Origin: Bauldia litoralis
GTDB taxonomy: Bacteria; Pseudomonadota; Alphaproteobacteria; Rhizobiales; Kaistiaceae
Length of the DNA stretch: 64,000 nucleotides
Direction of reading: 5' to 3'
Assembly: GCF_900104485.1 (NCBI RefSeq)
Contig: NZ_FMXQ01000005.1
Coordinates: forward strand, 62,001-126,000
A model generated the notes under the pieces. It ran no database searches. It had not been told where the DNA came from and saw nothing but the letters and a program-made list of their open reading frames with translations. Position numbers and translations under genes: made by a program. Shown here one piece after another: positions 53,530 to 61,883 of this stretch; position 1 is the first letter of the stretch, and each line of letters begins with the position of its first letter.

Positions 53530-54066
53530 TCAGAGCGGCTTGAACATGATGGTCGTCGAATCGAGCCGGTCGACAAAGGGATCGCGGCAGTAGCCGGGGA
53601 TAACCCCGACGGTCCGGTAGCCGAGGGTGGCGTAGAGCGGCTCGGCGCTGTCGCCGGTGCGGGTATCGAGGGTGAGGAGGCTCCGGCCGCACCGCCGCGC
53701 CTCCTGCTCGATCGCCGCCATCAGAGACCGGGCGATGCCGCGCCGGCGCATGTCAGGATGAACCATCAGCTTGTTGACCTCGGCCCGATGCGGCTGGTTG
53801 GGCGGGGTGTCGATGCCAAGCTGGACGGAACCGACGATATGGCCGTCGCGCTCGGCGACAAGCACGATCCGGCCGCCGGCAGCCACCCCCGGGACCACGA
53901 TCTCGCGCCAGAACGCCTCGGCCTCGTGGGCCCCAAATGGCAGGACGAAATTGATGCTGGCGCCGGCGTGAACGCAGGCATGGAGCAGCGCTCCGAGTTC
54001 GCTGATGCGCTCTTGTACGTCGTCGGGCGAAAGCATCCTGATCGCGGTGGCGATTTCGCTTCTCAT
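53530..54066 (-). CDS. GNAT family N-acetyltransferase
   Basis: 178 residues. The acetyl-CoA binding motif is VHPDMRRRGIARSLMAAIEQEA (residues ~108-129), preceded by GSVQLGIDTPPNQPHRAEVNKLMV and followed by LYATLGYRTVGVIPGYCRDP, a pattern of small-molecule acetyltransferases. The substrate is not evident. It is 6 bp downstream of the XRE-cupin regulator on the same strand, so the two are one transcription unit. The regulator may respond to the compound the enzyme acetylates (inference). Confidence 0.9.
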   Translation of the reverse strand: MRSEIATAIRMLSPDDVQERISELGALLHACVHAGASINFVLPFGAHEAEAFWREIVVPGVAAGGRIVLVAERDGHIVGSVQLGIDTPPNQPHRAEVNKLMVHPDMRRRGIARSLMAAIEQEARRCGRSLLTLDTRTGDSAEPLYATLGYRTVGVIPGYCRDPFVDRLDSTTIMFKPL

Positions 54067-54072
54067 GTCCCC

Positions 54073-54636
54073 TCACACGATGAAGAGCACATACCGGGCG
54101 CCGCTTCGCTTCGGCGTGGTGAAGGCGCTCGGACCAAAGAGCCTGTAGCGCAGGCAGTCTCCCGGGCGAAGATCGTGCCGCTCGCCACCGACCGCCACCT
54201 CAAGCCTGCCGTCGAGCATCACCAGGTGATGCTCGAGACCCTGCCGCGGCGGGCGCGCGTAGGCGATATGGGTCGCGGCATCGAGTTCGCATTCAAGAAC
54301 CTCGCCGGCGAGTGGACGAGCTGGCGGTGAAACCGAGCGGCGGCGGAAGCCGATTTTCGGATCCCGCCACACAGCCTGTGCGGCGCGGCCGACAAGCGGC
54401 TCGTAGTTGTCCTCGACCATCGCCATCAGCCGCGACATCGGCATGTCGTAGGCGGCGCAGAGCCTGCCAAGGACCTGGGCGGTCGGGCTGACCGCCGCAT
54501 TTTCAAGCCGGGAAAGCGTGGCACGGCTGACACCGCTCCGCTTCGCCAGATCGTCAAGCGACCACCCCTGCCCGGCTCGCAACTCCCGGAGCCGCCGGGC
54601 GAGACGCTCATCGACCGAGGTTTCGTGCGCTTCCAT
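54073..54636 (-). CDS. XRE-family regulator with C-terminal cupin domain
   Basis: 187 residues. The helix-turn-helix is at residues ~10-60 (RRLRELRAGQGWSLDDLAKRSGVSRATLSRLEN, in segments) and the cupin at ~110-185 (HHLVMLDGRLEVAVGGE; LRPGDCLRYR). Such regulators sense small metabolites through the cupin, as PuuR does for putrescine. It heads a two-gene unit with the GNAT enzyme. A perfect 9-3-9 palindrome abuts the start codon, which strongly suggests autoregulation. There is no clear Shine-Dalgarno site at usual spacing, so translation may be leaderless or start further in. Confidence 0.9.
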   Translation of the reverse strand: MEAHETSVDERLARRLRELRAGQGWSLDDLAKRSGVSRATLSRLENAAVSPTAQVLGRLCAAYDMPMSRLMAMVEDNYEPLVGRAAQAVWRDPKIGFRRRSVSPPARPLAGEVLECELDAATHIAYARPPRQGLEHHLVMLDGRLEVAVGGERHDLRPGDCLRYRLFGPSAFTTPKRSGARYVLFIV

Positions 54637-54657
54637 ATTCGGGAATATTTCCCGAAT
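54637..54657. promoter_or_regulatory. Palindromic operator abutting the XRE-cupin start codon
   Basis: ATTCGGGAA TAT TTCCCGAAT, a perfect 9-bp dyad with a 3-bp spacer, directly next to the ATG. A further half-like TTCAGGAAAT follows. Best candidate binding site of the encoded regulator. Confidence 0.75.
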
Positions 54658-54687
54658 TCAGGAAATGGTCAACCGTATCGTAGATCG

Positions 54688-55236
54688 CTAACTCGGCCCC
54701 GGAATCTGATAGATCACCGGTTTGTCTGCCCCGAATTCGCCGACCGCGCCTTGCAGCGCCTTGAATCGATCCGGATCGAATTTTCCGGGGTTATCGGAAA
54801 GCCATGTCTCCAAGGGCACGGTCTTGAATTTCTCGATGTCGAATGTGTAGGGACCTTTGCCGACGGTCGTTTGATCCTCGGCTTCGTCAGGGGCCGGTTC
54901 CAAGACAAAAGGCTCACTGCCAGCGCCGGCCGGCTGGAAGACGAGCGGCTGGTCGCTATCGCCTGCGAAACCTTGGGGCCCGAACACCAGTCCACTGCTC
55001 GTTCCGGACCATGGAACATCACCCAAACCCACGGCGGATCGGGCCGCGTATCCAAGCTCGTAGCCCTTTACCAATCCACCACAAAAAGCATCGCCCTGCT
55101 CGGTTTTGAGCCTATCGATGCAGGATTGGTAGAGGTTGGCCGGGGCCGAGACTACCGACCCAGCGCTCAGCACGAAAGACCATCCCGCGAAACCCGCGAG
55201 CAGAGTGTTTTTTATCGTCGCACCCATTGCTTTCAT
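54688..55236 (-). CDS. Hypothetical secreted protein, partner of membrane protein upstream
   Basis: 182 residues from the ATG at 55234-55236 (AGGAGG 4 bp upstream; an ATG three codons later is an alternative). An N-terminal hydrophobic segment (residues ~11-31, cleavage near SAP) points to export. Two cysteines (C39, C52) lie in a short motif NLYQSCIDRLKTEQGDAFCGG that resembles Rap1a/Tai-type folds only vaguely; no family is recognised. The remainder is acidic and proline-rich. It follows the membrane-protein gene by 38 bp and has lower GC and less biased codon use than its neighbours. Confidence 0.7.
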   Translation of the reverse strand: MKAMGATIKNTLLAGFAGWSFVLSAGSVVSAPANLYQSCIDRLKTEQGDAFCGGLVKGYELGYAARSAVGLGDVPWSGTSSGLVFGPQGFAGDSDQPLVFQPAGAGSEPFVLEPAPDEAEDQTTVGKGPYTFDIEKFKTVPLETWLSDNPGKFDPDRFKALQGAVGEFGADKPVIYQIPGPS

Positions 55237-55274
55237 CGAACCTCCTGTCCCCATCTGGGTTTTGGCGGCCTCCT

Positions 55275-56087
55275 CTATATGCAAAAAGAGGGATCCGGAG
55301 CGTGTTTCAAGCACGCCTTGTCACCCAAGTTCGCCGCGTCCTTCACTTCCTCCGGCGCGTCGTGGGGACGCTGTCCGAAGTCCTCGTAGGGGGATGGGAA
55401 AAAGAGCGGCCGATCCATCGTTCGGATGATCGAATTCCTGTCGACCGAGGTATTGAGCGCCCAGATCACGACGAAGGCTCCGAAGCCGCAGAGAAAGAGG
55501 CCGGGGAATTCCGAGAGCAACTTGCCGGTGACCTCGGTCCCCTTGCTGAGGTCGAGGCTCCCCGCCCCGCGAATCCGCGCAAATATGAAGGCTCCGCCGA
55601 GGACGACAAGGCTCAACCCGATCAGTTCTGCGATGATCATGACGGTGAGGCGGGCCGCGACCAGAGATTGCGACCGTTCGCTTCGCAGGAACTGGGCATC
55701 TGATTCCATCACAAGTTGGCCCAGCAGTTCGACTTTCCTTTCGTCGACGATGGGGAGCGTCGTCAGTGCCCCGATTACAGCCTCGACTGGCGTGACGCGC
55801 GCCGATGTCTCGATCCGGTCGAGTTGGAAATAGAGAAGCCACAGCATTCCGGCCACAAACCCGACGGAGCAGACGACAACCGCTCCGGCAGCAAATGCCC
55901 CAACCCGCAGCGTGAAAGCGGGATCGCGGTCTTCTAACGGCGTTTCGCCAGTACCGCTCGTCCCAGCAAGATCGCCTTTGGCCGAGTCTTCGACTATTTC
56001 TGATTCGGGCTTTGGCGCCGCCTCGACATTCGGTCCGGAAGATTTGCCCTCTTCGAACTTTTCGCTCCCCGCATTCGCATCCGTCAT
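55275..56087 (-). CDS. Hypothetical three-helix membrane protein
   Basis: 270 residues. An acidic, disordered N-terminal ~55 residues precede membrane helices at ~63-87, ~147-171 and ~195-212, with a soluble loop (88-146) between the first two and a C-terminal tail of ~58 residues holding two cysteines (C259, C269). If the acidic tail is cytoplasmic, the 88-146 loop is periplasmic. No family is recognised. Base composition is lower in GC than the surroundings. With the downstream secreted protein it forms a two-gene unit; a role in the envelope is a guess. Confidence 0.75.
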   Translation of the reverse strand: MTDANAGSEKFEEGKSSGPNVEAAPKPESEIVEDSAKGDLAGTSGTGETPLEDRDPAFTLRVGAFAAGAVVVCSVGFVAGMLWLLYFQLDRIETSARVTPVEAVIGALTTLPIVDERKVELLGQLVMESDAQFLRSERSQSLVAARLTVMIIAELIGLSLVVLGGAFIFARIRGAGSLDLSKGTEVTGKLLSEFPGLFLCGFGAFVVIWALNTSVDRNSIIRTMDRPLFFPSPYEDFGQRPHDAPEEVKDAANLGDKACLKHAPDPSFCI

Positions 56088-56267
56088 CGCTCACCCCGAT
56101 GGCTTACTGACCGTCCTGCCGCAAATGGAGGATGCATGATTGGATAAACTCATAGGTTGCGTCAATACTTATAATGCCACCTCTATTTTTCGCGTGATCG
56201 GCGCGCTTCGTAACAGGCCCAAAGTTTGGTTTACTGGCTCTGTGCCACCAAACGAGGCGAGGAGATC

Positions 56268-57764
56268 ATGAGACGGGTGATTGCGGCGGTGGCCTGTGCG
56301 GGGCTGTGGGTCGGGCCGGGCGCAGCGGAGGATGGCCCCCTCCCCGACGGGTTCGACGCGATCGAGACGATCGTCGTGATCTATCTCGAAAATCGCGGCT
56401 TCGTGCACCTGCTGCCCGAATTTCCCGGCGCGTCGGGGCTCGCCGCGGCGGCCGGCGAGACGCTGGTCCAGCGCGACCGCGACGGTTCGGTCCTGGCCCA
56501 TTTGCCGCCGGTGTGGAAGCCCGACGATTCCCGGCCGGACCGCAACAGGAAGCAACCGCCGGAGCCCAACCCGGCCTATCCGCTCTCCATGCCGAACGCG
56601 CCCTTCCGGATCGACCTGCCGCCCTACAGCAAGCCGGCCGACATCCTGACCGAGGTGCCGGTCCACCGCTATTACCAGAACCGGATGCAGATCAACGGCG
56701 GCAAGAACGACATGTTCGTCGCCTGGACCGACGTCGGGTCTCTGGCGATGGGCACCTATGCCGGGCCGGGCACCCACCTTTACGAACTTGCGCGCCAATA
56801 CACCCTGGCCGACCAGTTCTTCATGGGCGCCTTCGGCGGCTCGAACTTCAACCACTTCTATCTCGCCTGCGCCTGCTCACCGCTGTTCGAGAACGCGCCG
56901 GAGAGCATGAAGGCGGTCGTCGACGAGGCCGGCAACCTGAAGCTTGCGGCGGATTCGCCGAAGTCGGCCGTCGACGGTCCGCCGAAATGGGTGCGCGACG
57001 GCGCACTGGCGCCGGACGGGCACGTCATCAACACGGTCCAGCCGCCGTATCAGCCGAGCGCGATCCCACCCGCCAAGGGCGGCGACCCGGCGCTGGCCGA
57101 TCCGGCCGGCAACCCGCTGCCGCCGCAGTCATTGCCGACGCTCGGCGACCGGCTCTCCGGCAAGGGGATCGACTGGGCCTGGTATGCGCAGGGCTGGGAT
57201 ATCGCGCTGGCCTATCGCGGCGTCATCTACAACACGATCGGCGCGGTCGACTTCCAGCCGCACCACCAGCCCTACAACTACTTCGTAAACTACGCCCCGG
57301 GCACGGCGGCGCGGGAGAAGCACCTCCAGGACATGGAGGACTTCTGGACGGCCACCGAAGCCGGAACCCTGCCGCCGGTGGTCTTCATCAAGCCCGACGG
57401 CAAGCACAACCAGCATCCCGGCGAGAGCACGATGTCGGCCGGCGACCTGATTCTCGGCACGATCGTCAACACTCTGCAGCGCAGCCCGCAATGGCCCAAT
57501 ATGGCGATCATCGTGACGCATGACGAGAATGGCGGCTTCTGGGACCCGGCGCCGCCGCCGGCCGGCGACCGCTGGGGACCGGGCTCGCGGATTCCGACCG
57601 TGATCATCTCGCCCTTCGCCAGGAAGGGCTTCGTCGACCACACGACCTACGACACGACCTCGATCCTCGCCTTCATCTCGAAGCGCTTCGGACTGGACCT
57701 CCTGCCGGGGATCCGGACGCAGTTCGGCGACCTTCGCAACGCCTTCGAATTCGCGGAGGAATAA
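56268..57764 (+). CDS. AcpA-like acid phosphatase / phosphoesterase
   Basis: 498 residues from the ATG at 56268 (GAGGAGAT upstream), with a signal peptide ending near residue 20. Alkaline-phosphatase superfamily, phosphoesterase branch (AcpA and phospholipase C relatives): the metal-binding IVVIYLENRGF at ~33-43, YTLADQFFMGAFGGSNFNHFYL near 180-200, and THDENGGFWDP near 420. It should hydrolyse phosphomonoesters or phospholipid head groups in the periplasm or outside. No partner gene is adjacent; the tRNA-His gene follows 111 bp later. Substrate is not decided. Confidence 0.88.
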   Translation: MRRVIAAVACAGLWVGPGAAEDGPLPDGFDAIETIVVIYLENRGFVHLLPEFPGASGLAAAAGETLVQRDRDGSVLAHLPPVWKPDDSRPDRNRKQPPEPNPAYPLSMPNAPFRIDLPPYSKPADILTEVPVHRYYQNRMQINGGKNDMFVAWTDVGSLAMGTYAGPGTHLYELARQYTLADQFFMGAFGGSNFNHFYLACACSPLFENAPESMKAVVDEAGNLKLAADSPKSAVDGPPKWVRDGALAPDGHVINTVQPPYQPSAIPPAKGGDPALADPAGNPLPPQSLPTLGDRLSGKGIDWAWYAQGWDIALAYRGVIYNTIGAVDFQPHHQPYNYFVNYAPGTAAREKHLQDMEDFWTATEAGTLPPVVFIKPDGKHNQHPGESTMSAGDLILGTIVNTLQRSPQWPNMAIIVTHDENGGFWDPAPPPAGDRWGPGSRIPTVIISPFARKGFVDHTTYDTTSILAFISKRFGLDLLPGIRTQFGDLRNAFEFAEE

Positions 57765-57875
57765 GGCGGCAGGGGGCGGAATCGAAACCTCCGGCGGCGA
57801 TCGAAAGCCACGGCGCGCCGGCGTGCGTTTGTCCTTGAACCGACGCGGCTTTGCTTCTAGGTTCCGCCACAACGT

Positions 57876-57951
57876 GCAGCCGTAGCTCAGTTGGTAGAGC
57901 GCCGGATTGTGGATCCGTAGGTCGCTGGTTCGAGCCCAGCCGGCTGTACCA
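57876..57951 (+). tRNA. trnH: tRNA-His (anticodon GTG)
   Basis: 76 nt including an encoded CCA. All four arms fold: acceptor GCAGCCG/CGGCTGT, D-arm GCTC/GAGC, anticodon GTG at 57909-57911, T-arm GCTGG/CCAGC. The first pair is G1-U72, the discriminator is A73 and there is no encoded G at -1. This is the known alphaproteobacterial form of tRNA-His, which lacks the otherwise universal G-1:C73 pair. Position 27-43 is a C-U mismatch. Confidence 0.95.
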
Positions 57952-58447
57952 CGCAAACTCCCAATATCTTGCCCCTGTTCGATCTTCTGCAATCTGTCGG
58001 CGGTTCCGCCGCCTGGCGGAGCGGCATCGACGTGAATGCCTGGAGACGGACCGCGCAACAGCGGTAGTCGCCGCAGACCGGCTTCCTGCCTGCATTGCAG
58101 CGGAGGCAGCGACGGTCAGGGGCCGAACTCCCTTGCAGTCAGGCGACAGGACCCGTTCTCCTGCGATCAGGATCGCATGGAGTCGCTCGGGTGCGTACCT
58201 CATCCGCAATTATTCGTAGGATGTATAATGCGTGCAGATTGCCGGATCTACACGACAGCGGAGTGCAAATGAAACCGTCACGGGCTTCCGGCGGCAATCG
58301 AAGAAATCCCGGTACCGGTAACGTCTATCATTGCAGAGCTCTCAATCGCTAATATTGATTGTCATTATCTATGCAATCGGCTTATTCTCCCGGATCGCAC
58401 AATAGTGTGATGAAAGCGCACAAGACGCGAAACACTGGGAGGAACCA
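57952..58447. other. Intergenic region downstream of tRNA-His
   Basis: About 495 bp of lower GC than average, without a recognised gene. It contains a TATAAT hexamer at 58224-58229 and a dyad CAATC-N9-GATTG at 58343-58361, roughly 90-105 bp upstream of the sugar-binding protein start, which could be an operator of that transporter. No integrase or tRNA 3' duplicate was seen. Confidence 0.5.
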
Positions 58448-59533
58448 ATGAAGAATTTTCTTGCCTCGCTCGCCGTGGGCGCCGCTGTGACTGCCCTTGC
58501 CGCCGGTAGCGCGTATGCGCAATCCGGCTCGGTCGCCAACGCCGTCGGCGGATACAGCTTCGATGACGCCGCGAAGGAAGCTGACGGAACCAAGGGCTTC
58601 CATTCGAACGACGGCGTATTGACCTTCGCGATTGTCACGCACACGGCCGGCAACGGCTTCTTCGATCCGGTCTATGCCGGCGCACTCACCGCCGCGAACC
58701 TGATCGGCGCCAAGATCCTGCTTCTCGGATCGGAGTCGCCGGTCGACGATCCGGCCCGCGCGATCGAGATCACCAACCAGATTCTGCAGGATCCGAATCT
58801 CGACGGCCTGATCATGACCACGCCGCAGGCTGGAGCGTATGACGACATTGTCCGCGCCGCCGAGGACCTGGGCATCCCGATCGCCACTACCAACTCGTTC
58901 GACGGCGGGATCCTCAACCGCAATGGCATCAGCCACACCGGTCAGGATGCGTCTGCCGCGGCGATCGCCGGCGAGGCGCTGGTCAAGTGCCTGATGGACA
59001 ACGGTGTCGAGGGCGGATCGATCGTGCTCCCCAACTCGACGGCGATGGGCAACATCGAAGTCAACAATCGCGTGTCATCGGCCTATGGCGCAATTGTCGC
59101 CGGGCTCCAGGCAGCCGGAAAGCTCGACGCATTTACCGTTGACGCCGGGCCGGAAGGCGTTGGCGTCGATGCCGACCCGAACGATCCCGTCAACGCGATC
59201 GTCGGGCTGTTCGAATCGCGTGGCGATGTCGTCGGCGCGTTTGCCGGCAACAACGTCTTCACGCCGGCGCTTGCCCAGGCTGTTGCCCAGACCGGAATGA
59301 CCGGAAAGATCTGCGCCTACGGGTTCGACCTTGGCCCCGCACAGCAGGAAGCCCTCAAGGCAGGCAACCTGACCGGCGCGCTCGGTCAGCAGCCCTTCCT
59401 CCAGGGGTTCTGGCCTGTCATGCAGCTCTATCTGGAGATCGACCGCGGCATTTCGGCGGCCAACCTGGACACGCGCGCTCAGCTCGTGACCAAGGACAAC
59501 GTCGCCGCCGTTGGCAAGCGCTTCGAGAACTAG
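58448..59533 (+). CDS. CUT2-type sugar ABC transporter substrate-binding protein
   Basis: 361 residues with a signal peptide ending near residue 25 (AYA-Q). It belongs to the ribose-binding-protein-like fold (periplasmic binding protein type 1): ITHTAGNGFF-like IVTHTAGNGFFDPVYAGA, LGSESPVDDPARAIEITNQIL, PNLDGLIMTTPQAG and AYGFDLGPAQQEALKAG. The ATG has GGGAGGAA upstream. It delivers an unknown sugar or polyol to the fused permease encoded 94 bp downstream. Not close enough to FrcB or RbsB in visible motifs to name the sugar. Confidence 0.9.
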   Translation: MKNFLASLAVGAAVTALAAGSAYAQSGSVANAVGGYSFDDAAKEADGTKGFHSNDGVLTFAIVTHTAGNGFFDPVYAGALTAANLIGAKILLLGSESPVDDPARAIEITNQILQDPNLDGLIMTTPQAGAYDDIVRAAEDLGIPIATTNSFDGGILNRNGISHTGQDASAAAIAGEALVKCLMDNGVEGGSIVLPNSTAMGNIEVNNRVSSAYGAIVAGLQAAGKLDAFTVDAGPEGVGVDADPNDPVNAIVGLFESRGDVVGAFAGNNVFTPALAQAVAQTGMTGKICAYGFDLGPAQQEALKAGNLTGALGQQPFLQGFWPVMQLYLEIDRGISAANLDTRAQLVTKDNVAAVGKRFEN

Positions 59534-59627
59534 GCGCTGCGCTGACAGCCTGAATTGAAAGGGCGTCGCGAGAGAGTCCGCTCTCTTGCGACGACCCTTG
59601 TCTGATTCCGTCCAGAGATTTTCCGTG

Positions 59628-61883
59628 ATGACGACAGTTCCCTCCGGGCCCGGCCGCCGGCCGATGCAGCTTATCGGCGGCTGGGAAGCCGGTCTCGCGA
59701 TCATGATGGTCCTCCTCTACGTCGTGGGCACCATTCTGAACCCGAGATTCTTCGGCTCCGCCGACGCCCTCATGTCCCTGCTTCGCGACAGCGCGCGGTA
59801 CGGGGTCATGGCAGTCGGCATGACCTTCGTCATCGCCAACAAGGATCTCGACCTCTCGGTCGGCTCGACTTTCGGGCTGGTGGGTGTCGTCTTCGCCCTC
59901 GTCTTCAACACCGCGCACTTCGACATGGGCGTGGTTCCGGCCATCATCGCCTGCATCGTCCTGGGGACGATCATCGGCCTGACCAACGGCGTCCTGGTCA
60001 CCTTCCTTCGTGTCCCGGCCTTCATCGCGACGCTGACGATGCTGTTCATCGGACGCGGATTCATTCTGGGACTGACCGGCGGGCAGTCGATCCTCTACCC
60101 GATCAAGGCGCGCGACTATCAGTGGTTCTTCAACCTCGGCGAAACGAACGCCTGGGGCTTCAACAACCAGATCTTCATCGCTCTCGCCGCCGTCGCCATC
60201 GGCGCGGTCGTTCTGGCCAAGACCCGGTGGGGCTACGAGACCTTCGCGACCGGTGGCAACGAGCAGGCGGCGATCTACGCCGGGATTCCCACGCGGTGGG
60301 TTCGGATCCGCGCCTATCTGCTTTCTTCGTGGTGCGCGACGATCGCCGGACTGATGGCCGTCGCCCAGGACAAAGGTACGTCGCCGCAGACCGGCCTGAT
60401 GGCCGAGCTTATCGTCATCGCTGCGGTCATTATCGGCGGCGCTTCCATCCTTGGCGGCCGCGGACGGATCATCGGTTCGTATTTCGGCGCATTGCTGGTC
60501 TTCCTGATCAACAAGGTGCTTCGCGAAAGCTGGCCGATCACCCGCACCGTCGAGATCAACGGTGTCGAGGTCCAGGTGCAGTCGACGTTCACGCTGCCGG
60601 CTGGCGCCGTTCCGGCGTTCATCGGCATCCTGCTGATCATCGCGGTCCTGATAGAACCGTATGTCATCCGTCGGCGCGTCCCGGAGCGGCTTTGGGCCAA
60701 ACTGAGGGGATTGCCGCCGCCGCCCGCGGCCGATGCCGGCGGAGTGGCGATCGAGGGCGTGCAGACCAAGGGTGCGATGGCATCCGACATGGCCTACGAC
60801 GCGCGCGGCATCGGCAAATTCTTCGCCCGTCGCGATGCGCTGGCGATTACCCTGGCGACGCTCCTGTGGGTGATCGGCCTGGCCCTCAGGCCCGATTACT
60901 GGTGGCACCTGCCCAATACCTTCGCCCTCCTCCTCAACTATACGGAGGTCGCTCTCATCGCGGTCGGCCTGACCTATGTCATCGCCGCCGGCGACATCGA
61001 CCTGTCGGTCGGCGCGGTTCTGGCCCTCTCCGGCAGCGTCACGGCCTACGCGCTGAAGGTGGTCGGGCTCGATCCCGGCACGGCAATCGTCATTGGCCTC
61101 TGCGTTGGCTTGCTGGCCGGAACGATCAACGGTGTCCTGACGGTGATGTTCGGCCTGCCAGCCTTCATCGCCACGCTTGGCATGTTCTACATGGCGCGGG
61201 GCGTTGCATCATGGATTACTGCCGGGCAGCAGCTCACCGGCTGGTCCGAGTATTTCAATGTCCTGGGACGGAAGATCGGCGACATCCTCGAACTCTATGG
61301 CCTGCCCGATCCCGGCGGCTTCCTGGGGGCACTTGCGGATGTCGTCAGCGTGCAGACCGTCTGGATGATCCTGGTGGCAGTGATCGCGGGCACGGTGATC
61401 GGCTTCATGCCCTACGGCCAGAGGCTCTACGCCACCGGTGGAAATCGTCGCGCCGCGGACTATGCCGGCATCAACACCGGCCGGGTGCGGTTCTTCGCCT
61501 TCCTCTTCTGCGCGCTCTGCGCTTCGATGGCTGGCCTGATCAACATCGCCTATTTCCGCAGCTTCAACCCGATCGCCGGCCAGTTCAGGGAACTCGACGG
61601 GATCGCTGCGGTGATCATCGGCGGCGGCTCGATCTTCGGTGGCTACGGCACGATCATCGGCGCGCTCGCCGGCGCCGGTGTCATCACGCTCATCCGGGCC
61701 CTGCTCCAGCTCAACGTGGAGGGCTTCTCGATGCCGCAGCATTGGGTCAACGTCTTCCTCGGAGTCATCCTGATCATTGCCGTGCTCATCGACATCTGGG
61801 TCCGTCAGGCAAACATCATTGGCGAGTTGCGGGCGAGCCTGCGAATTGCCCGGAGGAGAAAGAAGGAAGACGCGAATGTCTGA
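59628..61883 (+). CDS. CUT2 sugar ABC permease, two permease domains fused in one chain
   Basis: 751 residues from the ATG at 59628, about twice the family norm (~320-350). Both halves carry the full RbsC-type set: GMTFVIANKDLDLSVGS and GLTYVIAAGDIDLSVGA; RVPAFIATLTMLF and GLPAFIATLGMFY; YETFATGGNEQAAIYAGI and QRLYATGGNRRAADYAGI; AAVIIGGASILGGRG and AAVIIGGGSIFGGYG. A proline-rich linker (~residues 365-410) joins them. CUT2 systems normally use a permease dimer, so this chain is a covalent heterodimer. No stop or frameshift lies between the halves. The stop overlaps the ATPase start by 8 bp. Confidence 0.92.
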   Translation: MTTVPSGPGRRPMQLIGGWEAGLAIMMVLLYVVGTILNPRFFGSADALMSLLRDSARYGVMAVGMTFVIANKDLDLSVGSTFGLVGVVFALVFNTAHFDMGVVPAIIACIVLGTIIGLTNGVLVTFLRVPAFIATLTMLFIGRGFILGLTGGQSILYPIKARDYQWFFNLGETNAWGFNNQIFIALAAVAIGAVVLAKTRWGYETFATGGNEQAAIYAGIPTRWVRIRAYLLSSWCATIAGLMAVAQDKGTSPQTGLMAELIVIAAVIIGGASILGGRGRIIGSYFGALLVFLINKVLRESWPITRTVEINGVEVQVQSTFTLPAGAVPAFIGILLIIAVLIEPYVIRRRVPERLWAKLRGLPPPPAADAGGVAIEGVQTKGAMASDMAYDARGIGKFFARRDALAITLATLLWVIGLALRPDYWWHLPNTFALLLNYTEVALIAVGLTYVIAAGDIDLSVGAVLALSGSVTAYALKVVGLDPGTAIVIGLCVGLLAGTINGVLTVMFGLPAFIATLGMFYMARGVASWITAGQQLTGWSEYFNVLGRKIGDILELYGLPDPGGFLGALADVVSVQTVWMILVAVIAGTVIGFMPYGQRLYATGGNRRAADYAGINTGRVRFFAFLFCALCASMAGLINIAYFRSFNPIAGQFRELDGIAAVIIGGGSIFGGYGTIIGALAGAGVITLIRALLQLNVEGFSMPQHWVNVFLGVILIIAVLIDIWVRQANIIGELRASLRIARRRKKEDANV

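Noticed and set aside
53447-53530. att site or IS remnant suggested by the 33-bp palindrome
   Set aside because: Its place midway between two convergent stop codons fits a shared terminator better.
57952-58447. Possible integrative element next to the tRNA gene
   Set aside because: No integrase, no repeat of the tRNA 3' end within the window, and the following genes are ordinary transport genes.
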